64,000 nt of DNA, from assembly GCA_963920525.1 (NCBI GenBank), contig OY986435.1, forward strand, positions 97,510,727-97,574,726. Reading direction: 5' to 3'. How positions within the stretch are numbered: the first letter of the stretch is position 1; each line of letters opens with the position of its first letter. Source of the DNA: Dichetophora obliterata. Its lineage: Eukaryota; Arthropoda; Insecta; Diptera; Sciomyzidae. This document shows, one piece after another, positions 10,691-22,480 of this stretch. The translations under genes were made by a program, and so were the position numbers. A model generated the notes under the pieces. It had not been told where the DNA came from, did not search any database, and saw only the letters and a program-made list of their open reading frames with translations.

Positions 10691-12282
10691 AGTGGAACAG
10701 ATGAACATACATATTGCTGTTTAAAACCGGTGGACAGCATTACTCGAAAAATATGCCAAGGATCACAACCAAATTTTATGCACTTTAAGCAAATACAATT
10801 GCTACTTTTAATCGCTCGATTTTTATTTTGGTTTTTACTTTTTTTATAACCTAAAATATAAGACTTTACAGTCAAAAATCGGTTTTTCAACTACCATATT
10901 AGTGAAATTCAAAATTTTTCCAAAATCTTCGATTAAAAGATCAAAAAGTATCAGCAGAACATTAATTATATTTTTTTTTTTACTGATTAAGCTCAGAATC
11001 CCAAATCGTGGCCTCCGCATAATTCAGGTGTTTTACTAAACTACGAATTATTGCAATATATTTGTTATTAAAAAAACTCAAAAAGTTTTCTTAAAAAGTT
11101 TTATAACTATAAAGTAAAAAAATAAATTACCTAAACTAAACTTTCGCTTTCAAATAATACTTTTAATACAGGATTTTTTCACTAAAAAAACTTTAATGGA
11201 CCCTTAAATATTAAACCTTATGTCTTAAATACCAAGTCATTAAATTACATTACATTAATTTTTGTGGAATTTATAGAGGTTTGGCTTTAGTGATAGCGTC
11301 ACGTTGTGTGAAAGGTAAACGGAGTTGTCATTCGGTTTTGCCTAATTTCAAACGAAGAGTGCGTATTTGAGATCATAGCATATGTGAAAAACTCCAAATC
11401 ATTAACATAACTTGTGTGGAGTTTAAACTCTTTTACCGTTTTCATACATTTAATTTGTATGGGAGGTGAATTCATTCGATTTAGCTCAATTCCTTACTTG
11501 ATCTATATTTTATGAGTAAAATATTAGTTTATATATAAATTTTCCATGCCCTTGTGGTTCATAATTACGGCTGTAATCGTGTCCACAGACAAATGGACTT
11601 GCCTAAATCGACTTATAAGGTAATGCTGATGAAGAATATATACATATACTTTTTTTTACTAACACGTCTTCTCATGGGGCGTGCATTCATTAGTGCTTAT
11701 ACATTTTGATCTGAAGTTATTTTGTTTATTTTTGTATGTTTCTTATGCAGTAGCTATTTCATCGAAAACGCCTATTTTTTCCAAGTGATTTCGTTAGTAA
11801 AACAATTATATTTTAACACCGCGATTCAAAGAGCTAATATTTTTTTAACACATGAAATAATCGAAACATTAAATAAATGGGAAATTCATTTACGTAACTT
11901 AATCTTAACTGTATATTAAAAAAAAATTAGTTTCAAAGCTTCTCTAATATTTAGAGAATATTTAACATGTCTTCCTGTTTGCAAATGAAGCAAGAGAGTG
12001 GAGATGACAATAGCTGGTGGGCATAGAATTCAACCTGTGACAAAAGTTTAAACTAATTACCAGAATATAACTTAAAATATAAATAATCGCTTCGTTTTTT
12101 AAGACTCAAAAAAGAATTGTCAAAACGATAAAAGACGCTTGAACCATACATATATGATGTGTAGATGCCCTCAAATAAAAGGATCGAAGAAATCAAGCAA
12201 CAGTTTTTGATAACTGCAAATTGCTTTGCATTACGATAACCTCAAAATAAAAACTTTTTTATGCAAATTGGAAAAAACTCAC
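10691..12282. other. Unassigned sequence downstream of Npl4 exons seen
   Basis: Expected to be Npl4 intron or 3' region. No C-terminal Npl4 exon could be recognised. The stretch 11210-11530 (TAGCGTCACGTTGTGTGAAA, CATAGCATATGTG) is related to the degenerate repeat at 24230-24600. Confidence 0.45.
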
Positions 12283-12443
12283 CTTATAATAAACATCTGG
12301 AACGTACTGCTTGTCCGTTGATTCGCGTACATAGCCCAGCTCCGGAGCATCCTTAGTCGGTATCAAGCAGTTATCGCGCACCAAGGCCATGCATTGAGCC
12401 GAAACACCGTAGCCCTCCATATGAACTTGCTTAATTTTGTCAC
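12283..12443 (-). CDS. Npl4: Npl4 exon: MPN-like core, end
   Basis: 161 nt; acceptor TCTCTAG, donor GTGAGT, phase 0 at its end. It encodes QCMALVRDNCLIPTKDAPEL and ends ESTDKQYVPDVYYK. In relatives the protein continues with ...FGNE... and a C-terminal domain. Those exons were not found in the 12.2 kb below; they may lie before the window start. Confidence 0.93.
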
Positions 12444-15400
12444 CTAGAGAGAAAACAACATTTTAAATATTTTTGTACAACACTAAAAAATGCAGAAAAT
12501 AATTATTTGACAAACCTGTCACACACACAGTTACAAACTTCGAGCCAAAGAAACCATTTGAGGCATATTTGCAAGGATTGGGATGGCGATTTTGCAATTC
12601 ACCCGCCATGATGCATTCTTGAGCTGTAAGGAAATGTGTCTCAATGCCACGTAGTTGCTTTACGGTGCCCGATGCTGGATCATCCGTAATGAGATCAGTA
12701 AATATCCAACCAATCTAAAGAACAAAAGAATGTTTAAAACTTTTATAGGAAGAGACAGCGAGAGAGAGAGAGAGCACACGCATAGCCCACCTTCTTTAAT
12801 CCTAATGCCAAAGCCACCTCCTCAACATCGCCGGCATGCTCATCATCGAGCAGTTTTATGGAATCGCGTGATGACTCTTGGGGTGGCTCATAAATGGCCG
12901 CAACGGTAGCGCGTATGCCGAGCGGTACATCATTGTGCTGCTCATAAGTGCCATAAAGCAGACCAACGCGCTGATGACCTGTAGTGCGCCAGTAGTTTAA
13001 GAAGCGCTCTACAATCGATGTATTCTCAAACATAACATTGTCAACATGGCGATATATCTGACGATTAAGCGTTATAGCCGATGGCTGGCATTTGGAACAA
13101 ATACCCTTGGGCCATGGTGGATGCTCGCGGCAGCCTGGTTTTATGCGACAATTAATATCTTCAAAGGCAACATATTTGCCACGATCCATGCCCGAAGTTT
13201 GTTTACGTAGATATGAATGAAAGGAAAGATGTTTGATTTTCTGTTCTTTTAAATAAGCTTCGTCATAAGGCTCCAGCGAGGAGCAGTGAACGCAGCAGCC
13301 ATTAATAGTGTGACGACATCTAAGAATAGAGTTAAGTGAGAGCATTAAAAGTAATTTAAATGTGTGTTGGGATTTATAATTAAACTTACAATTTGCTATC
13401 GCGTTCACGCTTAATGGAACCATCCAGTTTGGCCAGCAACATATCGACTTCATCTTCAATAATGGTCGAGGGTCTAAAATCACTTCCACTAGTTGCCGAA
13501 CTAGTGCTAGCGCGACTTTCAAAGCCTTCAATAGCACTCTTTTCGAAGTTGTCAACAGCAGTGGTGCTTGTGCGCTTAAAGTCAAAAAAATCGAAAAATT
13601 AGAACGGAAGGATTCATGTGTTAATTGAGTAATTTGTATGTATGTGTTGTGATGTAGCCGATGTGTTTATCAATGTTGCACATTTAAAAAAAAATATTTT
13701 CTAATTGTTTGATATCTATAAGGTTGTCCTTCTTGAAATGCGAAGCTAGCTTCCTAATTTATATATCATATTTCAGAATTTTCGCAATTGTGCTGTGATG
13801 TGATCGAGTATTGATGGAATATGTTGTAGAGAAATTAGAAGTAAACGCATATTTGTAAAATTTTGAAAGCGTAAACTGAGTGCACAATATGAGTTTTGCT
13901 GTTTTAGAAATACGTGAATTGCATAGGCATCCGCAGAATTTGTTCTAGGAGGGAGGGCAAAGGCATAAAGGGAGTCTAGAATGCGCATAAAGAAAATTTA
14001 AGCTATATTATTCTATTGTCTGATATTTTTCGTACAAATTTTGATTACATGATACGCACACTAGTAAAAATCTTTCTCGTATCATGCCCGAAACATTTTC
14101 AAATTTAATTTAAATTTTTTCATGTAATACATATAAATAATATCTTGCAAAAGAAAGATAAATAATGTGAGGTCTCCTTTATCATTAAATGAAATTGAAT
14201 TAATTACTATTGAGCTCCCAAGTTTTAAGCTTTTCAACTAATACAAAAATTTCCCAATATTAAACAATATTTTTTTTTTGTTGGAAAACTGAAAAAAAAC
14301 CAGATTTTTAGGCCTTTTTTTAACTTTGGCGGCCTATAAATCCTAAACCAAATGCGAGTGGCCTTAAATTTTTCACATTTGGATCTAGGTTAAAATCCAT
14401 ACAATCTACAACCGAATACGGAAACATACCTATTATATGAATGATTTAAAAATTTTATATTTTTTTAATTCAAAACGTATGAATAAATATATACAGAGGT
14501 ACGCGTATTTTAAATGTGTTTTGGGTTCCATTCATTTTCTTAACATATTCTAGAACCTCCCTGCAAGGCTTGATTCTGAATCCTGGATGTATAATAAGAA
14601 TGTGACGCAAAAAAGTCCAGAAAATTCTCAAACTGAATGGAACTCAAAATCGAGTTTCCTTTTTTTCATTTAAGTCATAAAAAAACTTTTGACTATAACA
14701 AACTCTTATGTAAAATCCTTTGTTTAATCTATATCTAAATCTGATAATATATTTTTCTAAAAATTAGTTCTTGATGCAAAATTGGCCTACTTAATTCAGA
14801 ACTTCCTAATTTTTTTCTTTCGCTTTTGAATTAGATGCTTCGAATTAGATCCCCGCTTTGATCGCTGAGAGTCTCTGAAATAAAAATGCTGCAGGATTGT
14901 TAGCCATTTTATTAAGTTTAGGAAAAATTAAAATATTATCCGAATTGGATCATATTTACGACAGAAAAACGATTTTTTAAGCCAACTTTTGGGAAAACAT
15001 TAATTTATTATAAAATTTATTTTACTTTGTTTTCTGATTGTTTACAATGACTTAAAATGATAAAAATTTGCTTATCGTCTATAAGGATATTTGACTAATA
15101 AGCGATAATAATATCATAATCATTCTAATAATCATTATAATAATCATTATAATAATCATTCACATTCGTCAATTCTTCCATTACAAATTCTTCCATTACA
15201 TTCGTAGTATTTGCTAATGGTTTCGTACTATTTAAAAATTAAAAATAATATTGGTTTATTAAAAATCATTATTCGTAGGTTAACCGTACGCATTATTTAT
15301 AGAATGTACGAGGCATTAGTTGAGTTTAAAAAATGTACAAACGAAATCGTCCAGCCTAGTTTGTTAAACAAATGCCGAATAGAAGGAAATGTATGATTGC

Positions 15401-18400
15401 AAAGTGGCCATCGCCTACTGGAAGAGTACGTGCCCCGTAAGCTAAAGAACTGGTGTTCAAAGCCCATCTCAGACCGACTGTTTTTTTTTTCGATATAAGG
15501 TATAGTATCATTCGTAAAGTAAAGTAAGTATTCGTATAATATACATTTGTTTTTGTACAAATATGAATAAAATATTCATTATATGTACCAAACAACGTCC
15601 ATTCTATGAATACTATTCGTGGCTAAAAACTACGAATAAAATTCGTAGAAGGGACGCAGTTATTAGTTATATTTATATACAAATTATTTGAGTATAAGAA
15701 TACGTTTGGGTGCAATGTGGTAATAGTGGGGGCACCACAAAGTATTGAAAAGTGTCTGTGAAACAAGGGTAAATTAAATGGTATCGGAACTTACACAGCG
15801 ACGGGTACAACATACTATATAAAAATGTATGGTTAAGCTCCAAAACCTTATCGAAATACATGTTCCTGCATCTAAAAACGACGTTTTTATTACCAAAATT
15901 CTAAAATCCTTTAGTTTAAGCATAACTTATAATTTAGAAAGTTTTTTGCTTCTCTTGTATCAGTTTTTTATTGTAACTAACGGCTTTTTTGATTTAATAT
16001 GAATAATATACATAATAAATTTCAAAGTATAGGGGAAAAGTACCCCCTTTTCCCCATGTGGACGCTCATGGTGAATTGTATGGTAATTTCTCAGTTTTAA
16101 AATAATTTTTCATGTGTCACTTTTAGGATAATGATTCAATTATATATAAGGTTAAGTAAGCTGAGAGCACATATCTGTCGGCGAATGTCAAAAACAGCTG
16201 TTTGGTGTTGTTATATTTTATTTTGACATTCGCCGATCCAAATTCCATCCATCCAGCGTTTTTGTTTAAAAAGGTCACTGGCACTTTAAAAAAGGAAACG
16301 TTTTCCTTGTTCCAATAGTTTTGGCGAATCGCGTAATTTTTCGGCATTTTGAAGCGGTAACAAAAACTCAAACTCCAAGAAAATTGTTAAAAATTATTTT
16401 AAACACAAATTTAATATTAAAATTCAATAGTTTGACTTCTAGACAGAAATTTTAATTTGATTGTTTACTTGTCTTTTTTGCTTTACTTTGACATTTTGCG
16501 ATCCAAGTTTTGTTGTTGTATGAGAACAATTTCATGGTTACTTAACCTTATATATAATTGAATCATGATTAGGATGTTGAATAAGTTCTCATAACTTTTT
16601 TTTATAAAAATTATTGCTTTCTCTTTTAGATCATTAAGTAAGTGAACTCATTTCTTCCTTCAGACAATGTTATTTTCTGATATGCTTGATAGCATCAAAA
16701 CTAAAATGAAAGCAAGAGTCATGACAAATCTTACTCTTGACAATTAACGAATGCGTTGCTTACATTCGCCAAAAACAAAAGCAATACAAAGAGTTCATCG
16801 TCATGACAAAGGAGGCAAACAACATTCAGAGCACAAAATGCAATAAATCATTTGGTCAGTTGATCTTGCTAAAAAGTAAAAGTAAACAGTGAAGTAGAAG
16901 CAAAAAGTGGCATAGCTAACCTGGGATGACCCCTATAGGGGTTAAATATATCACCAGGGCCTATTATGTTCTCATCCTCACTATTTCTTTTTAAAATACC
17001 TACTCCTATCTGCTTTCCTTCTGAGGGTTTCCTCCTTCAAAAACATAAACACGAATAACGACGAAAATAACTCATTTAAAGAAAAACACTGATAACAAGA
17101 AGGGTCAAATGCATGTGCTGGTCTAATTATATCCGAAAAAGCATAGTGAAAAAACATTCGTACCGCTTTTTCGAATGTACTATTAAAATCCTCTCATATT
17201 GTATAACAGGATTTCCTACTGACTTTAAAAATTTAGACTTTTTAAATTTTGACCAAAAAACCTATTATTTTAGCATTTTATTTTTTTAGGCAAAAATAAA
17301 AAGCACTACCTCCGATCCATTCGCTTCAAAATAGCCCAGATTATGGTTTTTTTTAATTGCAAAATAAAAACAAAAATAATAATCCTATTTGGTATAGGTA
17401 TCCGTATAAAATTGTGATATGGACTTTAAAAAATGTAAAACCCAGGTGCCGCACCTTTATAATTTTATGAGCTTATGTTAACTACAACAGCTGCTGTCAC
17501 ATCATTTTTTTAATTAATTGTTTACATAATACAATCATTATTAGGTAACCTTTACAGCTATCTATTTTCTCACGAGCTGCGACCATCGAATGTCAAATAA
17601 AAGAAAACAACAAGAGTCAACAGTTGCAATCGCAATTAAATTACTTACAAATTTACATAATAATAATAATTAAATTAAATAATTTACAACTTTTCTAGCG
17701 TTAAAAGTAAAAAAACATTCAGAGAAAATATCGTTCACTAAGGTATCGCCACCATAATAGTTCACATTAGTTGACTCCCCTGAATGCGGCCAATGTGTGT
17801 GACACACGTTCACTATTTTGTTTTCTTTTGTTTGACATTCGATGGTCGCAGTTAAAACTGTCACTCCTACCTAATAGTTATGTCCTACCATGATTATTTG
17901 AATTGAATTTTGACTGCAACGGTAGCGCCCTCTACTAGCCGTTTTTCTTGACGTTCTTTTCAGAAAATTTATTATCGGGATTATATTAGGGCAAAAGGAA
18001 CGCAGCTAATACAATATTTGCCTGTTACTTTTTGAGCACGAAATACCGGCAGTTTTTGATTTTTTTTTTTTTTTGTGAAGGCAAATATAAAAAACAAAGT
18101 TAAGATGTAATGGTACCTTTGAGCAAAAATTTAAAAATTTAAAATTAGTTAAAGTATTGTAGTCTTGTTTATAACAGTGGTCGTCATCGCCTAATGCTTG
18201 GTTTTCACTATGTCATTTTCAGTGGTCAGTTGTTGTCAATCAAATTGAAAATGACAACATGTTGACATTTTTTCTACATTGGGCAATCTTGAAAAATTAA
18301 AAATAAATAAATTATTCAATGGAGCTATGCAGAAAATGTTAAAGAGTTTTACTAAGGTGATATTTCAGGTGATAAAATTTTGTGTCGTTATAAAAATGAC

Positions 18401-20301
18401 ATAGTGAAAACCGAGCATAACTTTTTCCACTCTTTTACAACAACTGCAAGATTTTCATGATTGTTTTAATTCGCCGAATCGTTTACAGGCGCAGCTGCAC
18501 CGCAACAATACAGCGCGTGCTTGTTGTTGGTATTTTTTTACTTGTTGGTAAAAGCAGCGCATGCGACCGCGCAAAATTTTTGAAGGTTTCTTGTTGGTAA
18601 TTTTGCGTAGTGTTTCGTCGCTACCGCCATGCGTGTTTTTGCATCCCTGGTTTATGAAATGCATGTTAAAACCAGTAATACATTAGAAACATCTTTATTA
18701 TTATACACATCAATGCAAGTCAAATGTAGCTGAATCTGTTCTTAATTGTTATTGATTTAAATAAGCACTTTATATAATGTGTATTTTGTGTAATAATACA
18801 CAACAATAAACAATTGTACAACTTTCAATTTTGTTTCAACGGTACACTTAAATCATAACTTTGCTTACTTATTTTTCCTAAAAAAAGCTAAAAAAAGCTA
18901 AAAAATTACCGGTTGTTTTGTGCCCAAAAAGTATCATTTAAAATTTTGCTTTTTATTTTTGCCTTAAAAATAAGACGCAAAAATAATCTGTTTTTGCTCA
19001 ATATTTTAAAAGTAAAAAGATTACTGTTAAGTATGCTGTGTGCTTATTTTACACAAGAATGAATTATCTTTTATTTTATCTACAAATGTATCAGCTTGCT
19101 TTGACAAGCCTGGGTTTGTACCTCGAGCTTTCAGCAATGTTTAACATCTTTAGGGTGGACATTAGACTAGTTCAAAACTTTATGAGGAAAATTATAGGTG
19201 TTTTTTTTTCGTCAAATCGCGTTTCTTGAAAGTTCCATTCGTAATGAGAACAAAAATACCTTTAGATCCAAAAAAATATTGACCTCTAGATATCACTACC
19301 AAACAGCCGTTTCGCACTAACAGATTTGATAGCTTTTTTTCATGGATTTTGGCCCGCTGATTCCAAAAGTCTTAACTATTTTAAAATCAACGGAACCGTT
19401 TTTGAGATAATTGCATTTGCAATTTTTGCTATTTTCATTAAAAGTTTGTTACCTAAGCGACTCTAGCGTCTGACCTAATTGGTCGATTTAAATAAGCTTA
19501 TAATCATACTAACGAGGGATGTTATGCGCATACTTTAAAATGAAAATTAGATGGATAACATCGGCGATGGAAAACATTTTTTCTATGGCAGAACACCACT
19601 GCAACATTGCACACTGCAACAAATATTTTTTTAACAGTAAAGCATAGTACTATATTAGCTTTCGTAAAATTTCGCTGACAACATTAATTTATTTGTTGCG
19701 TGAAATTTTAGACACAAATTTTGTTACGAGAAGTTTCGTTTGCAACGTTTCTCAGAGAGACTCAGAGAGAGTTGGAAATTTTATATGATCTCTCTTTTCA
19801 CTTCAAAATAAATAGGCAGTACAATTAAACTGTTGTGAAAAAATGTTGCTAAGGGGCATGTCACACTTAGCGGACACGGACAAATTTGTTGTTGTTTTCG
19901 CGGGTAAAATAAAAAACTGGAAATTGAAATAGCTTCTTTTACCCGTGAAAACAACAACAAATCCGTGTCCGCTAAGTGTGATATGCACATAGGAATTCAC
20001 TTACTCTTGCTGATGTCCCAGCCATTTGCTTCAAGTACACCATATCGCCATGCTTCAGGCAGGAACCAATTTTTTGCGTACCAGAATGAAGCTGAAAGGA
20101 AGAACATTTTTTATGTTATTTTATTTTTTAGAATATTTTTTCTTTGCTCCAACTCACCTCCTTAGTAAAATTCCGTTCTCTAAAAATGCCGAACCCATCT
20201 ACTTTCAAGACATTTTGTATGGACTCATAAAGCTCTTTCAAATTGGCCTTTGGAGAGATTTCAATGCGTTTGATACCCTCGGCCGATTGAACGCGTATCA
20301 G
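12283..20301 (-). CDS. Npl4: Npl4 (nuclear protein localization protein 4), partial gene, six exons
   Basis: Npl4 partners Ufd1 as the ubiquitin-recognition adaptor of the Cdc48/p97 ATPase; it helps unfold ubiquitylated clients for ERAD and chromatin extraction in cytosol and nucleus. Read on the minus strand, six exons (20158-20301, 20005-20091, 13390-13574, 12791-13319, 12516-12714, 12283-12443) join in one open frame with GT-AG borders and total 1305 nt (435 codons). In order they give a ubiquitin-like start (IRVQSAEGIKRIE), a low-complexity linker, the zinc finger with CRH and CVHC pairs, the hallmark GICSKCQPSAITLNRQ, and the MPN-like core (PLGIRATVAAIYEPPQ, GWIFTDL, FGSKFVTV, ending YVPDVYYK). 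Human Npl4 is about 608 residues, so a few N-terminal and roughly 170-200 C-terminal residues are missing. The last exon seen ends in a clean donor, so the gene continues; the remaining exons are probably outside the window. No frameshift or stop: it looks functional. Family assignment is very secure. Confidence 0.95.
12516..12714 (-). CDS. Npl4: Npl4 exon: MPN-like core, middle
   Basis: 199 nt. It starts IGWIFTDLITDD directly after the KK of the previous exon (acceptor TTCTTTAG) and ends in FGSKFVTVCVTG with a split glycine codon (donor GTTTGT). The motifs GWIFTDL and FGSKFVT are diagnostic for Npl4. Confidence 0.93.
12791..13319 (-). CDS. Npl4: Npl4 exon: zinc finger and MPN-like core
   Basis: 529 nt, the largest exon. 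It holds the zf-NPL4 zinc-binding pairs (CRH...CVHC), the second cluster in GICSKCQPSAITLNRQ, then RHVDNVMFEN and PLGIRATVAAIYEPPQ of the catalytically dead MPN-like domain. It ends LGLKK before a GTGGGC donor. The 70-bp and 76-bp flanking introns are typical of flies. Confidence 0.95.
13390..13574 (-). CDS. Npl4: Npl4 exon: acidic/serine-rich linker
   Basis: 185 nt, entered in phase 0 and left after two bases of a codon. It encodes a Ser/Thr-rich stretch (SRASTSSATSGSDF) followed by IIEDEVDMLLAKLDGSIKRE, the segment just before the zinc finger; this linker varies between species. Acceptor ...TTTAAG, donor GTAAGT. Frame continuity on both sides supports it. Confidence 0.88.
14260..14440 (+). 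repeat. Degenerate fragment related to the P-like element
   Basis: GTTGGAAAACT, CCTATAAATCCTAA, AATGCGAGTGGCC and CAACCGAATACGG occur in the same order as GTTGGAAAACTT, CCTATAACTTCTAA, AATTGCGAGCGACC and CAACCGAATACGGCCC inside the element at 45375-48338. An old relic in the Npl4 intron. Confidence 0.45.
15085..15170 (+). repeat. AATAATCATT microsatellite
   Basis: Short run of imperfect AATAATCATT / ATAATAATCATT repeats inside the Npl4 long intron. Confidence 0.8.
15405..15492 (+). repeat. Possible tRNA-derived SINE promoter unit
   Basis: GGCCATCGCCTACTGGAAGA resembles a degenerate A box and GTGTTCAAAGCCC a B box (GTTCRANNCC) about 45 bp apart; a run of ten Ts follows at 15480-15490, a typical Pol III terminator. 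I cannot fold it into a good cloverleaf, so it is called a tRNA-like repeat rather than a tRNA gene. Confidence 0.4.
16126..16566. mobile_element. Hairpin-ended element in Npl4 intron
   Basis: Left end GATTCAATTATATATAAGGT and right end ACCTTATATATAATTGAATC are inverted copies; just inside are GACATTCGCCGATCC (left) and GACATTTTGCGATCC (right). About 440 bp, no coding motif recognised. Target duplication not resolved. Confidence 0.75.
16567..17540. other. Npl4 intron sequence
   Basis: No gene or bounded repeat seen. AT-rich, with scattered short open frames. Confidence 0.4.
17541..17874. mobile_element. Hairpin MITE in Npl4 intron
   Basis: Internal arms GCTGCGACCATCGAATGTCA (17577 onward) and its complement (to about 17852) pair strongly; the outer ends ATTAGGTA/TACCTAAT extend the symmetry. 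Roughly 330 bp, no coding capacity, target duplication not resolved. Confidence 0.7.
18195..18417. mobile_element. Tourist-like MITE, 223 bp, TAA duplication
   Basis: Ends TGCTTGGTTTTCACTATGTC and GACATAGTGAAAACCGAGCA, about 26 bp of inverted repeat with one mismatch. TAA lies on both sides (18192-18194, 18418-18420). Non-coding. The size, TIR and TAA fit PIF/Harbinger MITEs. Confidence 0.88.
18421..19855. other. Npl4 intron sequence
   Basis: No gene seen. The minus-strand frame near 18455-18664 is open but shows no motif I recognise. Confidence 0.4.
19856..19986. mobile_element. Hairpin MITE, 131 bp, next to an Npl4 splice donor
   Basis: Arms of about 50 bp: TCACACTTAGCGGACACGGA with TTGTTGTTGTTTTCGCGGGTAA on the left, and the complement ending in TCCGTGTCCGCTAAGTGTGA on the right; the loop is about 35 bp. 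Its right end is 18 bp from the Npl4 donor at 20004. Confidence 0.85.
20005..20091 (-). CDS. Npl4: Npl4 exon: end of ubiquitin-like domain
   Basis: 87 nt, 29 codons, phase 0 at both ends; acceptor TTTCAG, donor GTAAGTG. It encodes LKHGDMVYLK, the last strand of the ubiquitin-like fold, matching the IKHGDLLFL element of Npl4 proteins. The upstream intron is 66 bp; the downstream intron is 6430 bp. A 131-bp hairpin element begins 18 bp into that long intron. Confidence 0.9.
20158..20301 (-). CDS. Npl4: Npl4 exon: N-terminal ubiquitin-like domain
   Basis: 144 nt, 48 codons, phase 0 at both ends. The acceptor reads TTTCTAG and the donor GTGAGT. It encodes the first strands of the ubiquitin-like (UBX-type) fold of Npl4, the part that binds the p97 N domain: IRVQSAEGIKRIEIS at the start and RERNFTKE at the end. 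The exon does not start with a Met, so a short upstream exon carrying the ATG must exist at higher coordinates; I could not identify it. Confidence 0.9.
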
Positions 20302-22179
20302 CTAGAAAGAGAAGAGAACAAAAGTGTTAAAATAAAAAATAATCACAAACTCAATTGTACTAAATTTAATTTTGTCAAAAGTAAAGAAAGACGTAATTGA
20401 CGTCTGAAATTTTGCCAAAACACGTTGCTAAGCAAATTCAAGAACAAGAGACGCTGTTTTTTATTTTTATGGGGCTTTAACACGTTCAGCACTGCTTGAA
20501 CTCCAGTGGGTCACTTCTTAAATTTTAAACTTCACTGTTTGAAATGCGATATAATGCAATTCTTTAATGCTCAATGAATCATCATTCACTCAAATTAGTG
20601 TCAGACAAAGTGGCCCGAGAAGGTTTGAAAAAGTTGAGCAAAGATTTTTTTAAATCATACTATATAGAGATATTGCTGCATTTTATATAGTGAGTGTCCA
20701 AAAAGAGAAAGCCTTTCAAGACTCACGCAACAGTCCTTGGAATATATGCTCCAAACGACATCAAACAGTTTTGTTTCAACGCCATTACTTTATTAAACTG
20801 CTTACCGATTGCTTGCACATCACAAACAAGCGATGCCTCACAAATGTATATAAAATATTGCGTTTACGAAAGAATAAACCATCCATTCCTATAGCCGATA
20901 AAGCCATGTTTGCAACGAGATTTTTTATTTTCTTAGTTTACTTGAATTATGTCTTAATGTTTGAATTGTTTTAATTTTTTCAAGGAACAAGCACTTGTTC
21001 GTATTCTTCTTAGAAAGGCTGCAGCTAACATATGCAAATCAAGTTCTTGCTACCAATAAACTCTGCAATTGACTAAAAAATTTTAATTTTTTTTTTAAAT
21101 GCGCCACAACCATTGTTTGGTTACGTGGTTGAGGTGTTTCAAAGGTTATGCATAATTTTTTTTGATTTTCAGTTTTTATTTTTAAATTTGTTTTGTTTTT
21201 GTTTGTATGAGAAAATTCAAAGTTGTTTGTAGATAAAAATAAAAACCAAAACAAAAAACATGTTCGTCTTCAGTATACGAAATAATCGATGTCTTTTAGT
21301 TCTGTGGAATCAAAACAAAAACCCAAAACCACGTGTCCGTTGGTTTGTTAGTGATCTTAATACGTGCTAGTGATCTTAATAATTAAAATGTTGTTAACTT
21401 AAAAATATAAAAATTTTCAAAATTAGTAAATGTTCCATATTTACATTTCTTTTGAGGGAATAAATTTTACCTTGGCATTGACTATAAGAAAGTTCTTAAA
21501 CAAAACGACTAAAGAATGGTTTTAGAAGGCAGGACACAATACAGAACCCAATTTATTATTCGAACGAATTTAAATTCATGCAATTCTTTCTTAGTTCAAT
21601 TTACATTTCGAATGTTACTTTGTTTGCAAATTTAACTTTAAAGAAATAAAATCACTTCACTTCATAGAAAATAACTTCGACTAGGAACAATTCACATCAA
21701 TTGCACATTACGTTTAAGATATCGAAGATTATTTGTTAAATACTCAGTCAATACACAAATATTTGTGGAATTTATGAAGGTTATGCTATTGTGTATGGAG
21801 TAAAGAGCTGCACGGATGTATTTGTAAGACATTCGTTTGTTGTTCAGATGCTTATTCTCTTCGACTCTCATATCGAATTACAATGTTTTGAAAAAAAAAT
21901 TTGGAAAGAGTAAAACAAATGCAGTGTAAATTGGTTATAGAGTAAAACGAAAACAAGTAAAAAGAGAACTTCGTTCAAACAAGCAGATGTACCTATACTC
22001 GAAAGAATCGAAATTATCGATACAATACAAAGAGTATTTCGGATATTTTTTAGGATATTTTTATTATTTTTTACAAAAACAAATTTATTTGTAATAAAAT
22101 AATTGAAACAACAATTTAAACAAAATAAAAATAAAATTAAAATAATTATACATATTTGAGTATGTTTATTATCATTATA
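20302..22179. other. Sequence upstream of the Npl4 exons seen
   Basis: Expected to hold or precede the first Npl4 exon and promoter, but no ATG exon was identified. At 20690-20890 a short plus-strand frame reads ATVLGIYAPNDIKQFC, which loosely resembles a LINE endonuclease strand; too short to call. Confidence 0.35.
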
Positions 22180-22480
22180 CTAGCTGATATACCCGGTGTT
22201 ACTCGAGAGTCATTTATATAAACATTTTAATATACACTTCTCGATTAAATGTTTTTAAATTCTGGAATAATAAAAAAACATGTTGAATTTTATTTTTAAG
22301 CTACCGTTAGAAAGGTAATTGAACGAACTTTCATCCAAAAAAGTTTTGGAAAATTTTTGTTGTTGGTGGGTTCCATCTCTTGCGGTGAGCTTATTGAATT
22401 CAAAGAAGGGGTACGAAAAACCCCTTAAAATTTAAAACCGAAAATTAAAAATAATTTTTATATTTACTTAATCTTAAAGC
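22180..22480 (-). mobile_element. Helitron-like 3' end, partial
   Basis: On the minus strand the sequence ends ACACCGGGTATATCAGCTAG followed by T, the CTAG^T terminus of Helitron/Helentron elements and nearly identical to the end of the element at 25383-25747. The 5' end could not be located, so the extent is approximate. Confidence 0.6.

Larger units (their letters stand above)
13575..20004 (-). other. Npl4 long intron (6.4 kb)
   Basis: This is the interval between two secure Npl4 exons, so it is intronic by frame logic. The donor is at its high-coordinate end. It contains at least five small repeats or MITEs: a degenerate P-like stretch, a SINE-like unit, and hairpin elements at 16126, 17541, 18195 and 19856. 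There is no sign of another coding gene inside it. Confidence 0.85.

Noticed and set aside
12743..13585. A single 280-codon minus-strand frame beginning MTLSAQAP
   Set aside because: It runs through an intron and into the wrong frame at both ends; the real product is Npl4 with splicing at 13390/13319 and at 12791.
16123..16371. 82-codon minus-strand frame with a MPKNYAIRQNYW start, considered as a THAP-like protein
   Set aside because: Lacks the C-x2-4-C pair and FHRFP box, and lies wholly inside a hairpin-ended element.
18455..18664. Cys-rich minus-strand frame
   Set aside because: Cysteine spacing fits no zinc-finger family and it is within the Npl4 intron; no other support.
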